A model generated the notes under the pieces. It was not told where the DNA came from and searched no databases. It saw only the letters and a list, made by a program, of their open reading frames with translations. A stretch of 64,000 bases of DNA from Sutterella massiliensis (GTDB taxonomy: Bacteria > Pseudomonadota > Gammaproteobacteria > Burkholderiales > Burkholderiaceae_F): the NCBI RefSeq assembly GCF_016899755.1, contig NZ_JACJJC010000002.1, positions 124,001-188,000 on the forward strand, given 5' to 3'. Shown here in pieces: positions 1 to 10,236 of this stretch (its first letter is position 1; each line of letters starts with the position of its first letter). Position numbers and translations under genes: made by a program.

Positions 1-9
1 AGCGCAGCC

Positions 10-31
10 GTGCCGACCGATCGGTCGGCAC
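10..31. repeat. Perfect 22-bp palindrome
   Basis: Every base of this stretch reads the same on the other strand; the half-site is GTGCCGACCGA. It lies about 16 bp before a terminator-like hairpin and 70 bp beyond the miaA stop. It could be a hairpin at the 3' end of a gene lying off the left edge, or a protein-binding dyad. Nothing in the window decides between these. Confidence 0.6.
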
Positions 32-46
32 GCATCAGTCGCTCCC

Positions 47-82
47 AAAGCCCGAAGCCACTGAAGTCGCTTCGGGCTTTTT
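47..82 (+). terminator. Rho-independent terminator, possibly bidirectional
   Basis: A 12-bp stem (AAAGCCCGAAGC pairing with GCTTCGGGCTTT) encloses a 10-nt loop and is followed on the plus strand by TTTTT. On the minus strand only three T follow, so it serves a plus-strand gene left of the window best but may also stop miaA transcription, which ends about 20 bp away. Confidence 0.75.
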
Positions 83-103
83 GCTGGTCGAACGAATCGG
101 CGG

Positions 104-1081
104 CTACTTGCGCCGAACACCGAAATCGTCCAGATATGCCGAGAGCGCCTCGACGATTGCCGCTACGTCGCTCACAAAAGGATCAATGCGAATGATGTCG
201 GTCATGCCGCGCAGCCACGTGAGCTGCCGCTTGGCAAGCTGGCGCGTTGCCGCAATGCCCGCTTCGCGGAACGCCTTCTCGTCGAGGCGCCCCGAAAGAA
301 AATCGATCGCCTGCCGGTAGCCGACAGAACGCATGGCGGGACTTTCGGGATCGAAATTGGGCTGCGCCATGAGGCGCTTCACTTCGTCAAGGAAACCAGC
401 CGCAAGCATCGCATCGAAACGCTCGGCAATCCGCGCGTGAAGCTTGGCGCGATCTTCCGGCACCAGTCCGACCGTGCAGAGCTTGAGGTACGGCTTGACC
501 GTTCTTTCCGCATGAAAGCTCGACAGGGGGCGTCCTGTCATTCTGAAGACTTCAAGTGCACGGCCGATGCGCTGCTTGTCGTTGGGCGCAAGGCGCGCAG
601 CAGTCGTCGGATCCACCACCGCAAGCTTCGCGTGCATCGCAGGCCATCCTTCCCGTTCGCCTTCTGCAAGAACCCCTGCGCGAACGTCGGGTGACGTGGT
701 CGGCATATCGTTGAGCCCCTCGCGAAGCGCTTTGGCGTAAAGCATGGTGCCGCCTACGATTAACGGAAAGCGCCCTCTCTCTCGGATCTCCGCAACAAGC
801 CTAACGGCATCCGTCACAAAATCGGCTGCGCTATACGGCTCGTCGATTTCTCGAATATCGATGAGATGATGCGGCGCCGCCCGCAGCTCCTCGGCTGTCG
901 GCTTGGCGCTGCCGATATCCATGCCTCGATAAACGAGCGCAGAGTCGATGGAAACGATTTCGATCTCAAAGTGTTCCGCAAGCGCCAAAGCGAGCGCGGA
1001 TTTGCCGCTCGCGGTGGGTCCAAGGAGCAAAAGCGCCTCTGGCCTTGAGGCGCCGAATATCGTCATTTCCTTTTTCGTCAT
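104..1081 (-). CDS. miaA: tRNA dimethylallyltransferase (tRNA A37 isopentenyltransferase)
   Basis: Transfers a dimethylallyl group from DMAPP to A37 of tRNAs reading UNN codons. At 325 aa it has the usual length. Visible are the P-loop GPTASGKS at 21-28, the catalytic [12 protein letters not shown] segment starting at D46, [10 protein letters not shown], the [19 protein letters not shown] block and a C-terminal [11 protein letters not shown]...[14 protein letters not shown] region, all family hallmarks. The ATG has GGGGAG about 8 bases upstream; an internal Met6 preceded by AAGGAA is an alternative start. It begins 3 bp after the mutL stop, so mutL-miaA form a tightly coupled unit, a common arrangement in proteobacteria. 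Confidence 0.97.
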   Translation of the reverse strand: MTKKEMTIFGASRPEALLLLGPTASGKSALALALAEHFEIEIVSIDSALVYRGMDIGSAKPTAEELRAAPHHLIDIREIDEPYSAADFVTDAVRLVAEIRERGRFPLIVGGTMLYAKALREGLNDMPTTSPDVRAGVLAEGEREGWPAMHAKLAVVDPTTAARLAPNDKQRIGRALEVFRMTGRPLSSFHAERTVKPYLKLCTVGLVPEDRAKLHARIAERFDAMLAAGFLDEVKRLMAQPNFDPESPAMRSVGYRQAIDFLSGRLDEKAFREAGIAATRQLAKRQLTWLRGMTDIIRIDPFVSDVAAIVEALSAYLDDFGVRRK

Positions 1082-1084
1082 GGC

Positions 1085-3355
1085 TCACTCCCCGCGCATA
1101 AAGAGCTTGTCGAGCTCGGCAACGGTGAGCTTCGTCCAGGTCGGTCGCCCGTGGTTGCACTGGTCGGCTCGCGCCGTCTGCTCCATGTCTCGCAAAAGCG
1201 CATCCATTTCCGGAAGAGAAAGTTTGCGATTGGCGCGAAAAGCACTGTGGCAGGCCATGGTAGCGAGAATTTTGTTCTTTTCGACCTCAATCCACTCCGA
1301 AGCGCCGAAGTCCTTCACATCTTCGAGCACCTCGCGAAGCATCGCTTCAAGTTCTGGCACCGGTACATTGGAGAGAATCGAGGGAATCGTCCGAAGAACG
1401 ATCGTCGAGTCGCCGCCCCCCGTTACTTCGAGTCCCATGGCTTCGAGCTGCGTCTGATGCTCTTCGAAAGCAGCGAACTGGAGCGGCGTCACGCGGACGA
1501 CGATCGGAATCAAGAGCGGCTGGAGTGCAAGCTTTTTCTGCGAAATCTGCGTCTTCAGCCGTTCGTAGAGCACGCGCTCGGCTGCCGCATGCATGTCGAC
1601 AATAACGAGGCCTTCTTCGTTTTCGGCGAGGATGTAGATGCCTGCCACCTGCGCGATCGGGCGGCCGAGACTTCCGGCAAGCACCGTCGAACCGGCCGCC
1701 TGTGCGGAACTTGACGCGAGAGGCGCCTCAGCTGCAAAACCAAGCGGTGCAACGGCTACCGGATCCACTGTAGCCTCTGCAGTCGGTTGTGCGATCACGC
1801 GATCGTGGACTTCCGGCGCTTCGACCTCACTACGATCTGCTGCCGCTTCAGCACGCACCGTGTCGCTTGATGTCAGCTCGTCCTTTGCTTCGGCTGGCGG
1901 CGCCGCAATGGCAGATTGCGGAACGCGATTGTCCGCTCGCTCGAGCGAAAAATCGCGCGGCGCACCGTAAAGCGACATGGCGTTTTCGACCGCGCGCTTG
2001 CTCGGATGGGCAGCGCTCGCCTGCACGGTGGTCTTGCCGAATCCGGGACGCGAAGATTCAAAGGGCTTCGGATAGGGGCTGCCGCGCGTCACGCCGAACT
2101 GTCGCTCCCATTCGGCCGCAGGCGGCACCTCGACACGGGAGAAGGCGTTGAGGCCGATCGAAACGTCGCGCGCCTCAAAGAGGCTCGGCGCTTCCGTTTT
2201 GTCACTTCCAGCGTTCTTAGAGTCGCTACCGAGCGACACATCCTTGAGCGCAGCGCCCGAGCTCGGTACGAGATCCTCGCCCGCCTCGGTGTCGTCAACG
2301 ATGCCTGCCGACGAAACGGCAAGCGCCCGCTCAACAGCCGACTCAATCAGCTTGTGCACGCGCCCCGATTCGCGGAATCGCACCTCCGACTTCGTCGGAT
2401 GAACGTTCGCATCCACTTCCGTCGGCGGAATTTCGAGGAAAAGGCAGTACATCGGCTGCGCTTTGTTGTGGAGCACATCTTCATAGGCCGCACGCGCGGC
2501 GTGCGACATCACGCGGTCGCGGATAAAACGCCCATTGACGAAAAGGTACTGAGCATCGCCGCGCGTTCGCGAGACGGTCGGCAGTCCCACAAGTCCCGTA
2601 ATCCGCATGCCGCCTTCACGCGCCTCAACCGCACGGCAATGACCCGCGAAGTCCTTAGGCATCAGCGCAAGAATTCGATCGGCCTGCGACGCCTTGGGCA
2701 GATGCAGGGTCTCGCGGCCATTTGAGAAAAAGCGGAATTCAACGTCCGGATTCGCGAGTGCCACACGTTCGAGCTGCGTGACAATGTGCGCGGTTTCCGT
2801 ACTCTCGGCACGCATGAACTTGCGGCGAACAGGCGTTTTATAAAAAAGATCGTCGACCTCAACGCGCGTCCCGCGCGGCATCCCGGGCGCAGGCTGCACC
2901 TCGCCGCCGCGAATCTGCCAGCTCACGGCCGAATCGGCCGTACGACTCTTGATCGAAAGGTCTGAAACGGAATCGATGGACGCGAGCGCTTCGCCGCGAA
3001 ACCCGAGACTTCGAACGTTTTCGAGCTCAAGAAGCGAGCGGATTTTGCTTGTCGCGTGGCGCTTCAATGCGAGCGGGAGTTCCTCCTTCGGAATGCCGCA
3101 GCCGTCATCGGCGACGACAATACGCTTCAAGCCGCCGGCATCGGCACGTACTTCGACATGTTCGGCACCGGCATCGATTGCGTTTTCGACAAGTTCCTTC
3201 ACGACCGAAGCGGGACGCTCGATCACCTCACCTGCGGCAATCTGACTGATCAAGAGCGAGGGCAGCTCGCGAATTTCGCGCCGCGGCGCTTTGATCGTTC
3301 CGTCAACTTCACTGATGCGGTCGACTTCGACCGTCTTCTGTTCGTCCTGGCTCAA
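1085..3355 (-). CDS. mutL: DNA mismatch repair protein MutL, endonuclease-type
   Basis: MutL links mismatch recognition by MutS to strand removal. The N-terminal GHKL ATPase shows NQIAAGE-like SQIAAGEVIERPASVVKELVEN, the DDGCGI motif, GFRGEAL and TPVRRKF. A long acidic, low-complexity linker follows, then the C-terminal dimerisation domain. That domain carries DMHAAAERVLYE at about residue 587, fitting the endonuclease pattern D[QM]HAxxExxxxE, and a terminal CNHGRPTW motif. No ATG lies near the conserved start. The TTG chosen here has GAGGG 5-6 bases upstream; in-frame GTG (3367) and TTG (3430) lie further up. About 756 aa with this start. It is followed directly by miaA. Confidence 0.95.
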   Translation of the reverse strand: MSQDEQKTVEVDRISEVDGTIKAPRREIRELPSLLISQIAAGEVIERPASVVKELVENAIDAGAEHVEVRADAGGLKRIVVADDGCGIPKEELPLALKRHATSKIRSLLELENVRSLGFRGEALASIDSVSDLSIKSRTADSAVSWQIRGGEVQPAPGMPRGTRVEVDDLFYKTPVRRKFMRAESTETAHIVTQLERVALANPDVEFRFFSNGRETLHLPKASQADRILALMPKDFAGHCRAVEAREGGMRITGLVGLPTVSRTRGDAQYLFVNGRFIRDRVMSHAARAAYEDVLHNKAQPMYCLFLEIPPTEVDANVHPTKSEVRFRESGRVHKLIESAVERALAVSSAGIVDDTEAGEDLVPSSGAALKDVSLGSDSKNAGSDKTEAPSLFEARDVSIGLNAFSRVEVPPAAEWERQFGVTRGSPYPKPFESSRPGFGKTTVQASAAHPSKRAVENAMSLYGAPRDFSLERADNRVPQSAIAAPPAEAKDELTSSDTVRAEAAADRSEVEAPEVHDRVIAQPTAEATVDPVAVAPLGFAAEAPLASSSAQAAGSTVLAGSLGRPIAQVAGIYILAENEEGLVIVDMHAAAERVLYERLKTQISQKKLALQPLLIPIVVRVTPLQFAAFEEHQTQLEAMGLEVTGGGDSTIVLRTIPSILSNVPVPELEAMLREVLEDVKDFGASEWIEVEKNKILATMACHSAFRANRKLSLPEMDALLRDMEQTARADQCNHGRPTWTKLTVAELDKLFMRGE

Positions 3356-3580
3356 GAAATCCCTCACTCCGATTCTTCGGGCACAACAGCTCCTTCCACG
3401 AAGCGAAGCGCCGTAGATAATCGCTTGCAATTTGATTGCCGCAATCCGCCGTTTCGGTCGGCTTTCAGTATGATAATTGGCTGTTTCAGGTCATGCTTAC
3501 ACGTGCCGTCGATTCGAACAGACTCGCCGAAATAGTTGTTATCGGCCGATTGACGGACAGATTGTCTCACTCAGCCAACC

Positions 3581-4243
3581 ATGGACATCATCGGTCTCAT
3601 CGTCGAACTTTTTACAAACGCCGACCACTTTCTGGTCACTTTGGCGACGCATCACGTCACGCTGATTTATTTGGCGATGTTCGTGATCTTCTTTCTTGAG
3701 ACCGGCTTCGTCGTCATGTCCTTCCTGCCGGGCGACTCGCTTCTCTTTGTAGCAGGCACCGTCGCCGCCGCCGGCACAGCCAGCCCCTGGGTCATCATGT
3801 TCGCCGTGGCGCTCGGTGCCATCCTTGGCAACTCGGTGGGCTATGCGACGGGCAAATGGTTCGGCGCGAAAATCTACGACGGCAGCATCAGCTGGATCAA
3901 TGCAGCGAAGCTCCAGCACGCACACGCCTTTTACGTGAGCCATGGCGGCAAAACCATTCTGCTCGCGCGCTTCGTGCCCATCGTACGCGCCTTTGCGCCT
4001 TTGATTGCGGGGGCGGCCCGCATGGACTATCTGCGCTTCGAACTCTTTTCCGGTGCGGGCGCCGTTCTCTGGGCCGTGACGATTGTGGGGGCGGGCTACC
4101 TATTCGGCAACATTCCGTTCATCAAGAACAATCTCTCGCTGATTCTCGTGCTCGGCATTTTTGCCGCAGCGATCGGCCCGGTCATCGTCGGTGTTGCCTG
4201 GCGATGGTTTCAGACGCGCCAGAACGCCAAGAAGAGCGCCTAA
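3581..4243 (+). CDS. DedA-family inner-membrane protein (SNARE-associated/VTT domain)
   Basis: A 220-aa polytopic membrane protein. The DedA core is clear: a re-entrant E-T-G-F...FLPGDSLLFVAG segment (about residues 40-60), GNSVGYATGKWFG, then LLARFVPIVRAFAPLIAGAARMDYLRF with the family's conserved Arg and Pro, and two C-terminal membrane helices. DedA/VTT proteins include undecaprenyl-phosphate and phospholipid flippases; which substrate applies here cannot be read from sequence. It diverges from mutL over about 225 bp and ends in a strong terminator. The ribosome-binding site before the ATG is weak. Confidence 0.88.
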   Translation: MDIIGLIVELFTNADHFLVTLATHHVTLIYLAMFVIFFLETGFVVMSFLPGDSLLFVAGTVAAAGTASPWVIMFAVALGAILGNSVGYATGKWFGAKIYDGSISWINAAKLQHAHAFYVSHGGKTILLARFVPIVRAFAPLIAGAARMDYLRFELFSGAGAVLWAVTIVGAGYLFGNIPFIKNNLSLILVLGIFAAAIGPVIVGVAWRWFQTRQNAKKSA

Positions 4244-4280
4244 GAACGCTGACAGTTTCCCCGTGCCGGGCACGGGCGCC

Positions 4281-4320
4281 AAAGAGCGGACAGTTCACGT
4301 AAAACTGCCCGCTCTTTTTC
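4281..4320 (+). terminator. Rho-independent terminator after the dedA-family gene
   Basis: AAAGAGCGG pairs with CCGCTCTTT, extended inward by CAGTT/AACTG, followed by TTTTTC on the plus strand. It lies between the stop of the DedA gene and the end of convergent pepT, and the A-run on its left side allows weaker action for pepT too. A second small GC-rich hairpin (CCCGTGCC/GGCACGGG type) sits just before it. Confidence 0.85.
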
Positions 4321-4367
4321 TTACAAGGCCACGTCAGCCTTCTTTCGATCTCGCTCGGCGCGGAAAC

Positions 4368-5630
4368 TTACTTTCGCCGCCCGGCCGCCAGATCGACGAG
4401 CGCAAGCGTCACTGCGAGACTGCGTTCCCAGTCGCCCATCGGAATAAATTCCGAAAAACTGTGGAAATTGAGCGCACCCGTAAAGTAATTCGGCGTCGGG
4501 ATCCCGAGCGTCGAAATGAAGGAGCCGTCCGTGCCCCCTCGCATCGCAATCGTCTTGGGTTCAATCCCTTCCAGGGCGAGCGCGCGGTAGAGCATATCGA
4601 TGCAGGCACGGTTTTCGGGCTTGATGGCGTCGGCGATGTTGCCGTACGTATCCGAAATCGAAAGTTCGATCTTCGCTCTCGGATAACGCGTCTTCAGGAA
4701 GGCGGCTGCCGCCTCGAGAAGTGCCTTCTTTTCTTCATAACGTGCGCGGTTGTGATCGCGGATTTTGATCGATACCGTCGCCTTTGACGCATTGGAGTTA
4801 ATCGCGTGCACCCACACAAAACCTTCGCGATCGGCCGTGCATTCAGGGGTTTCGCCTCGATCGAGCATATTGACAAAGTCAACGGCGATCAGCGTCGGAT
4901 TGACGAGCACGCCCTTTGAAGACATCGGATGCGCCGTCACACCCTCGATCGAGAGAAGGGCGCTGCCGGCATTGAAGGTTTCATAGACGACTTCACCCAA
5001 CGCGCAGCAGTCGATCGTGTAAGCGAAATCGACGGGAAACTTCGAAACGTCGAGCTTCTTCGCACCACGAAGCCCGATTTCTTCGTCAGGCACGAAAGCA
5101 ACGTAGATCTCGCCATGCGGTCGATTTTCTTCGCGCACGATTGCAAATGCCGTCATCAGGTTGGCAATCGCGGATTTGTTGTCGGCGCCGAGCACCGATG
5201 TGCCGTCGGTGAGGACCAAATCCTCACCGACAAAGCGCTTGAGTTCGGGATGCTCGCTTGCACGCAGCCAAATATCTTTTTCCTCATTGAGACAGATATC
5301 ACCACCCGCATAATGGCGCAGCACCCAGGGCTTCACGTCGGGCGAGAGATTGACGTCAACCGTATCCAAGTGTGCACACCAGCCGACGACCGGCGCCTTG
5401 ACGCCCTGCGGCAGGTTGCTCGGCAGTCGCGCCGTCAACACTGCGTGCTCGGAGATTTCGATCGACTCGAACCCGAGCGCCTGAAGCTCTTTTGCAAGCA
5501 GTTCGGCAAGCGCACGCTGCCCTTCACTGCTCGGCACATTCTTCGCCTTGGCGTCGCTCTGCGAAGATACGGCTGCGTAGCGCATGAAGCGCTCAAGGAG
5601 CGCTTCCTCTCTTTTGATTTTTTCTTCCAT
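4368..5630 (-). CDS. pepT: Peptidase T (tripeptide aminopeptidase, M20 family)
   Basis: A zinc aminopeptidase that removes the N-terminal residue from tripeptides in the cytoplasm. At about 420 aa it is family length. Visible are the first metal-binding motif WCAHLDTVD, the bridging-Asp motif GADNK (commonly GADDK), the catalytic-Glu motif PDEEIG and the C-terminal RGGTDGS...PTPN...FTG...NFHSFSEF block typical of PepT. The ATG at 5630 has GGGAAG 8 bases upstream, so an in-frame start 33 bp further up is unlikely. It lies 115 bp downstream of pgk on the same strand and converges on the dedA-family terminator. Confidence 0.95.
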   Translation of the reverse strand: MEEKIKREEALLERFMRYAAVSSQSDAKAKNVPSSEGQRALAELLAKELQALGFESIEISEHAVLTARLPSNLPQGVKAPVVGWCAHLDTVDVNLSPDVKPWVLRHYAGGDICLNEEKDIWLRASEHPELKRFVGEDLVLTDGTSVLGADNKSAIANLMTAFAIVREENRPHGEIYVAFVPDEEIGLRGAKKLDVSKFPVDFAYTIDCCALGEVVYETFNAGSALLSIEGVTAHPMSSKGVLVNPTLIAVDFVNMLDRGETPECTADREGFVWVHAINSNASKATVSIKIRDHNRARYEEKKALLEAAAAFLKTRYPRAKIELSISDTYGNIADAIKPENRACIDMLYRALALEGIEPKTIAMRGGTDGSFISTLGIPTPNYFTGALNFHSFSEFIPMGDWERSLAVTLALVDLAAGRRK

Positions 5631-5745
5631 GACAGTGTCTTCCCGCAAACGAAATGCGCCCAAGGCCGATCACCTCGAGCGCACAAAAACCGTCTTTTGA
5701 GAGCCGCCAGAAGAATGCGACCCTCAAAATCGAGTGGCACCGGTA

Positions 5746-6945
5746 TTATTCGGCGCGTTCTTCCAGAACGGCAAGCGCCGGAAGCTTCTTGCCTTCGAGG
5801 AATTCGAGGAAGGCGCCGCCCCCCGTCGAGATGTAGGAAATGCGCGACTGAACGCCGAACGTGCTCACGGCCGAAACCGTGTCACCGCCGCCAGCGATTG
5901 AGAAGGCCCCCTTGTCGGTCGCCTCGGCAATCGCTTCGGCAAGCGCCTTCGTGCCTTCAGCATAGGGCGCCATTTCAAAGACGCCGACCGGGCCGTTCCA
6001 AACGATCGTGCCCGCTTTGCGGACAACATCGGCCAGCATGGCAGCCGTCTTGGGACCGACGTCAAGAATCATTTCGTCGTCCTGCACGTCGTCAACGGAA
6101 GCGACGCGGTGTTCCGCATCCGCCGCAAAGGCCTTGGCGGCAACAACGTCGACGGGCATCGGAAGCGTAGCGCCCTTCTTTTCAAGAATTGCGAGCACCT
6201 TTTTGCATTCGTCAACGAGTTCGGGTTCGGCGAGCGACTTGCCGATGGGCTTACCAGCCGCGAGGAGGAACGTGTTGAGAATGCCGCCGCCGACGATGAG
6301 ACCGTCGACCTTCTCAGCGAGGTTCGAGAGGATCGTAAGCTTCGTTGAAACCTTGGAACCTGCCACGATCGCCACGAGCGGACGCTGCGGCTTTTCGAGC
6401 GACTTCGTGAGCGCATCGATTTCGCCCGCCATCAGGGGACCCGCGCAAACGGTCTTGGCATAGCGAGCCACACCTACCGTGCTCGCCTGCGCGCGATGCG
6501 CCGTGCCGAAAGCGTCGTTGACGTAGACGTCGCAAAGCGCCGCGTACTTCTTCGAGAGCTCATCGTTGCACTTCTTTTCGCCCACATTGCAGCGGCAGTT
6601 TTCAAGCATTACGACGTGGCCGGGCGCCACTTCAACGCCGTCGACCCAATCGGTCACGAGCGGCATTTCGCAGCCGAGGAGTTCGCCCATGCGCTTGGCG
6701 ACCTGCGCGAGCGAATCTTCGGGACGCACCGTACCTTCGGTCGGACGGCCCAAGTGACTCATCACCATGACGGCAGCCCCGGCATCGAGCGCCGTGCGAA
6801 TAGCGGGCACACTCGCCACGAGTCGCGTTTCGTTCGTGATATGGCCCTCGGCGTCATGCGGCGCATTGAGGTCGCAGCGGATCAGCACGCGCTTGCCCTT
6901 CAATTCGCCGCTCTGAGCCAGTTTTTCAAGCGTCAAAACCTGCAT
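5746..6945 (-). CDS. pgk: Phosphoglycerate kinase
   Basis: Interconverts 1,3-bisphosphoglycerate plus ADP and 3-phosphoglycerate plus ATP in glycolysis and gluconeogenesis. At 399 aa it has normal length. Conserved pieces include [12 protein letters not shown] near the N-terminus, the substrate loop [35 protein letters not shown] and the C-terminal GGGDTVSAV with [10 protein letters not shown] nucleotide-binding segments. The ATG is preceded by AAGGAG at a 7-base spacing. It is the last gene of the tkt-gap-pgk block; a perfect 11-bp hairpin sits in the 95-bp gap after gap and may lower pgk expression relative to gap. Confidence 0.98.
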   Translation of the reverse strand: MQVLTLEKLAQSGELKGKRVLIRCDLNAPHDAEGHITNETRLVASVPAIRTALDAGAAVMVMSHLGRPTEGTVRPEDSLAQVAKRMGELLGCEMPLVTDWVDGVEVAPGHVVMLENCRCNVGEKKCNDELSKKYAALCDVYVNDAFGTAHRAQASTVGVARYAKTVCAGPLMAGEIDALTKSLEKPQRPLVAIVAGSKVSTKLTILSNLAEKVDGLIVGGGILNTFLLAAGKPIGKSLAEPELVDECKKVLAILEKKGATLPMPVDVVAAKAFAADAEHRVASVDDVQDDEMILDVGPKTAAMLADVVRKAGTIVWNGPVGVFEMAPYAEGTKALAEAIAEATDKGAFSIAGGGDTVSAVSTFGVQSRISYISTGGGAFLEFLEGKKLPALAVLEERAE

Positions 6946-6967
6946 TTTTCGCTCCTTCTTTAAATCT

Positions 6968-7001
6968 AGGGCCGCACAGCCCTTCGGTCTTGTGCGGCCC
7001 T
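6968..7001 (-). other. Intercistronic hairpin between gap and pgk
   Basis: AGGGCCGCACA (6968-6978) pairs perfectly with TGTGCGGCCCT (6991-7001) around a 12-nt loop. In the direction of transcription it is followed by TAGATTTA rather than a clean T-run, so a full terminator is doubtful. A partial terminator, a processing site or an mRNA 3'-end stabiliser for gap are reasonable readings. Confidence 0.5.
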
Positions 7002-7040
7002 ATTCGAATCAGTCAGTTCAATCGGTCAAACCGGTTCTGC

Positions 7041-8054
7041 TTACTTGGCGGCCATCATGGCGCAAGCCGTATCGAGCATGCGGTTCGAGAAGCCCCATTC
7101 GTTGTCGTACCAGGACGTAACCTTGACGAGGCGGCCGCCCGAGACCTTCGTGAGCGTCGCGTCATAGGTCGAGCTGTGCGAGTCGTGGTTGAAGTCGATC
7201 GACACAAGCGGCTGATCGTTGTAGCCGAGGATGCCCTTCAGCGATTCGGATTCGGCGGCAGCCTTCATGATCGCGTTGATTTCTTCAACCGACGTGTCGC
7301 GCTTGGCGATGAAGGTCAGGTCGACAAAGCTCACGTTGATCGTGGGCACGCGAACGGCAAAGCCGTCGAGAAGGCCGTTGAGTTCCGGGAGCACCAGGCC
7401 AACAGCGGCGGCGGCGCCCGTTTTCGTCGGGATCATGGAATGCGTGGCGGAACGGGCACGACGAAGGTCCTTGTGATAGACGTCCGTGAGAACCTGGTCG
7501 TTCGTGTAGGCGTGAACAGTAGTCATCAGACCGCGTTCGAGACCGATCGCTTCCTGCAGGGGCTTGACGAGCGGCGCGAGGCAGTTCGTCGTGCAGGAGG
7601 CGTTCGAGACGACCGTATCGGTTGCCTTCAGAACGTGCTGGTTGACGCCGTAGACGATCGTCGCGTCGGCAGGCTTGCCGGGCGCAGAAAGCAGCACCTT
7701 CTTCGCACCCTGATCAAGATGCACCTGGCTCTTGGGCTTGGAGTTGAAAGCGCCCGTGCATTCCATCACGAGGTCGACGCCAAGGTCGGCCCAAGGCAGT
7801 TCGCGCGGATCGCGCGTGCCGAAGACGCGCATGCGATCGCCGTTGACGATCATGTAATCGCCGTCGGTTTCGACCGTCGCATTGAAGCGGCCGTGAACGG
7901 TGTCGTAGCGCAGGAGATGTGCATTGATGTTCACATCACCCGGGGAATTCACGGCGACGATTTCAATGTCGTGCTTCTTGCCGGATTCGTAGTGAGCACG
8001 CAGAACATTGCGACCGATGCGACCGAAGCCGTTGATGGCGACGCGAATTGTCAT
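7041..8054 (-). CDS. gap: Glyceraldehyde-3-phosphate dehydrogenase, type I
   Basis: NAD(P)-dependent oxidation and phosphorylation of glyceraldehyde-3-phosphate. The 337-aa protein starts with [10 protein letters not shown] (dinucleotide fold), has the catalytic SNASCTTN with Cys154, the AYTNDQ and [18 protein letters not shown] segments and the C-terminal [13 protein letters not shown] signature. The ATG follows AGGAAAGAAG at suitable spacing. It lies 23 bp after tkt and before pgk on the same strand, the order seen in Calvin/gluconeogenic-type clusters of betaproteobacteria, so the three are probably co-transcribed. Confidence 0.98.
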   Translation of the reverse strand: MTIRVAINGFGRIGRNVLRAHYESGKKHDIEIVAVNSPGDVNINAHLLRYDTVHGRFNATVETDGDYMIVNGDRMRVFGTRDPRELPWADLGVDLVMECTGAFNSKPKSQVHLDQGAKKVLLSAPGKPADATIVYGVNQHVLKATDTVVSNASCTTNCLAPLVKPLQEAIGLERGLMTTVHAYTNDQVLTDVYHKDLRRARSATHSMIPTKTGAAAAVGLVLPELNGLLDGFAVRVPTINVSFVDLTFIAKRDTSVEEINAIMKAAAESESLKGILGYNDQPLVSIDFNHDSHSSTYDATLTKVSGGRLVKVTSWYDNEWGFSNRMLDTACAMMAAK

Positions 8055-8077
8055 TTTCTTCTTTCCTAAGCAGGTGT

Positions 8078-10087
8078 TTACTTGATGAGGTTTTCAACCT
8101 TGGCGATCACGTTTTCGACAGTGAAGCCGAAGCGATCCCAAAGAATCTTGGCCGGAGCGCTTTCGCCGAAACGATCGACGCCGAGCACGTCGCCCTTGCC
8201 GGAGAAATACTTCCACCAAAGGTCGCTCTTAGAAGCTTCCATCGCCAAAACGGGCGTACCCGGTGTGAGCACCGACTCGCGGTATTCGCGCGACTGGCGA
8301 TCGAAGCGGTTCGTACAGGGTATCGAAACGACGCGCACCTGAATGTTGCGGGCGGTAAGTTCCGCGCGCGCAGCCATCGCGAGACCGACTTCCGAGCCCG
8401 TGGCAAGGAGAATGACGTCGGCTTCGCCGGCGCCCGCGGGCGCATCGGCAGCCACGTAGCCGCCCATGGCGATTGCGTCGGCATCCACTTCGTCGCGATC
8501 GATGAAGGGCACATTCTGACGCGTAAAGATGAGGCTCGAGGGACCGTCGCGGCGCTCGATGGCGCTCGCCCAAGCGACCACCGTTTCAACGGTGTCGGCA
8601 GGACGCCAAACATCCATGTCGGGGATAAGACGCAGCGACGGAACGTGCTCGACCGACTGATGCGTCGGACCGTCCTCGCCGAGACCGATGGAGTCGTGCG
8701 TAAAGACATTGATGACGCGCTGCTTCATGAGCGCGGACATGCGAAGCGCGTTGCGCGAATAGTCGCTGAACGTGAGGAAGGTCGCACCGTAGGGGATGAA
8801 GCCGCCGTAGAGAGCAATGCCGTTCAGAATGGCCGACATGCCGAATTCTCGCACGCCGTAGCTGATGTGACGGGCAAGGAAGTCGCCGGAATTGAGGCTC
8901 ACGGACCCCGACCAGTTGGTAAGGTTCGACCCCGTCAGGTCGGCCGAGCCGCCGAGGAGTTCCGGAAGCGCTGGCGCGAGTGCGTTAAGCGCCTTCTGGC
9001 TCGCCTTGCGCGTAGCAACCGTTTCAGCGGCTTCAGCAGCGGCAGCAATGGCGTCAAGCACGACGCTATCCCAGTTGGCGGGAAGATCGCCCGCCAAGCG
9101 GCGCTTAAGTTCCGCAGCGAGTTCGGGGTATTCGGCTTCATAGGCGGCAAAAAGCTTCTGCCATTCGCCTTCGATGCGAGCGCCTTCTTTGCGGTGATCC
9201 CAGGCGTCGTAGACCTCCTGCGGAATTTCAAAGGGCGGATGTGTCCAGCCGAGCGCTTCGCGCGTCGCAGCAATTTCTTCGTCACCGAGCGCTTCACCGT
9301 GCACCTTGGCCGTACCGGCGCGATGCGGCGAACCCTTACCGATCGTCGTCTTAGCAATGATGAGCGTGGGCTTCTCGGTCGAGGCCTTCGCCTCGGCAAT
9401 CGCACGGTCCATCGCGTCGATATCGTGGCCATCGACCGGACCGATCACGTTCCAGCCGTAGGCTTCGAAGCGGCCGCGCGTATCGTCGCGGAACCAGCCG
9501 CGCACATCGCCGTCAATCGAGATGCCGTTGTCGTCGTAAATCGCGATGAGCTTGTTGAGGCCCCAGACACCCGCAAGCGAGCACACTTCGTGGCTGATGC
9601 CTTCCATCAGGCAACCATCGCCCAAGAAGACGTACGTGCGGTTGTCGATGACGGGGAAGCCCTCGCGATTGAATTCCTTAGCGAGAAGCTTTTCGGCAAG
9701 CGCCATGCCGACACCGTTGGCAATGCCCTGGCCGAGGGGTCCGGTCGTCGTTTCGACGCCGGGCGTCACGTCGACTTCGGGGTGGCCGGGCGTCTTGCTG
9801 TGCAGCTGACGAAAGTTCTTGATGTCCTCCATCGAAAGGTCGTAGCCCGTCAGGTGCAGCAATGCGTACTGCAGCATCGAGCCGTGACCGTTCGAAAGAA
9901 TGAAGCGGTCGCGGCCGATCCACTTGGGATCCGTCGGGTTGAAGCGCAGGTGACGAGACCAGAGCGCCGTCGCAATATCAGCCATGCCCATCGGCATGCC
10001 CGGGTGACCGGACTTGGCCTTTTGAACGGCATCCATGGAAAGCGCGCGAATCGCGTTCGCCATCGTCTGAGCGGAGACGTTTGACAT
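8078..10087 (-). CDS. tkt: Transketolase
   Basis: A thiamine-diphosphate enzyme moving two-carbon units between pentose, tetrose and triose phosphates. About 669 aa from the ATG used here. It begins with [30 protein letters not shown], has the catalytic [13 protein letters not shown] stretch, the TPP-binding GDGCLMEG, the [10 protein letters not shown] region and the pyrimidine-domain REFGM and GPTHQSVEH motifs. An in-frame ATG 36 bp upstream gives an atypical hydrophobic leader with no ribosome-binding site; the start used has only GGA at 8 bases. It is the first gene of the tkt-gap-pgk block. Confidence 0.97.
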   Translation of the reverse strand: MSNVSAQTMANAIRALSMDAVQKAKSGHPGMPMGMADIATALWSRHLRFNPTDPKWIGRDRFILSNGHGSMLQYALLHLTGYDLSMEDIKNFRQLHSKTPGHPEVDVTPGVETTTGPLGQGIANGVGMALAEKLLAKEFNREGFPVIDNRTYVFLGDGCLMEGISHEVCSLAGVWGLNKLIAIYDDNGISIDGDVRGWFRDDTRGRFEAYGWNVIGPVDGHDIDAMDRAIAEAKASTEKPTLIIAKTTIGKGSPHRAGTAKVHGEALGDEEIAATREALGWTHPPFEIPQEVYDAWDHRKEGARIEGEWQKLFAAYEAEYPELAAELKRRLAGDLPANWDSVVLDAIAAAAEAAETVATRKASQKALNALAPALPELLGGSADLTGSNLTNWSGSVSLNSGDFLARHISYGVREFGMSAILNGIALYGGFIPYGATFLTFSDYSRNALRMSALMKQRVINVFTHDSIGLGEDGPTHQSVEHVPSLRLIPDMDVWRPADTVETVVAWASAIERRDGPSSLIFTRQNVPFIDRDEVDADAIAMGGYVAADAPAGAGEADVILLATGSEVGLAMAARAELTARNIQVRVVSIPCTNRFDRQSREYRESVLTPGTPVLAMEASKSDLWWKYFSGKGDVLGVDRFGESAPAKILWDRFGFTVENVIAKVENLIK

Positions 10088-10236
10088 CGAAAATTCCGAA
10101 TAGAGGAAATAAAAAGAAACCATCGACTGAGAAACCCGCTAGGGCATTCTCAGTATGGCGGGCATTTTAATTCAGAGGGCCCGCACGTCGCGAGCTCTCT
10201 GTCGACTTTCCTCTGCGAAACGCACCGCGACGCCGC

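Noticed and set aside
8048..10084. A 678-codon open frame antisense to transketolase
   Set aside because: It exists because of codon bias on the tkt strand; His/Arg/Ala-rich product with no family features.
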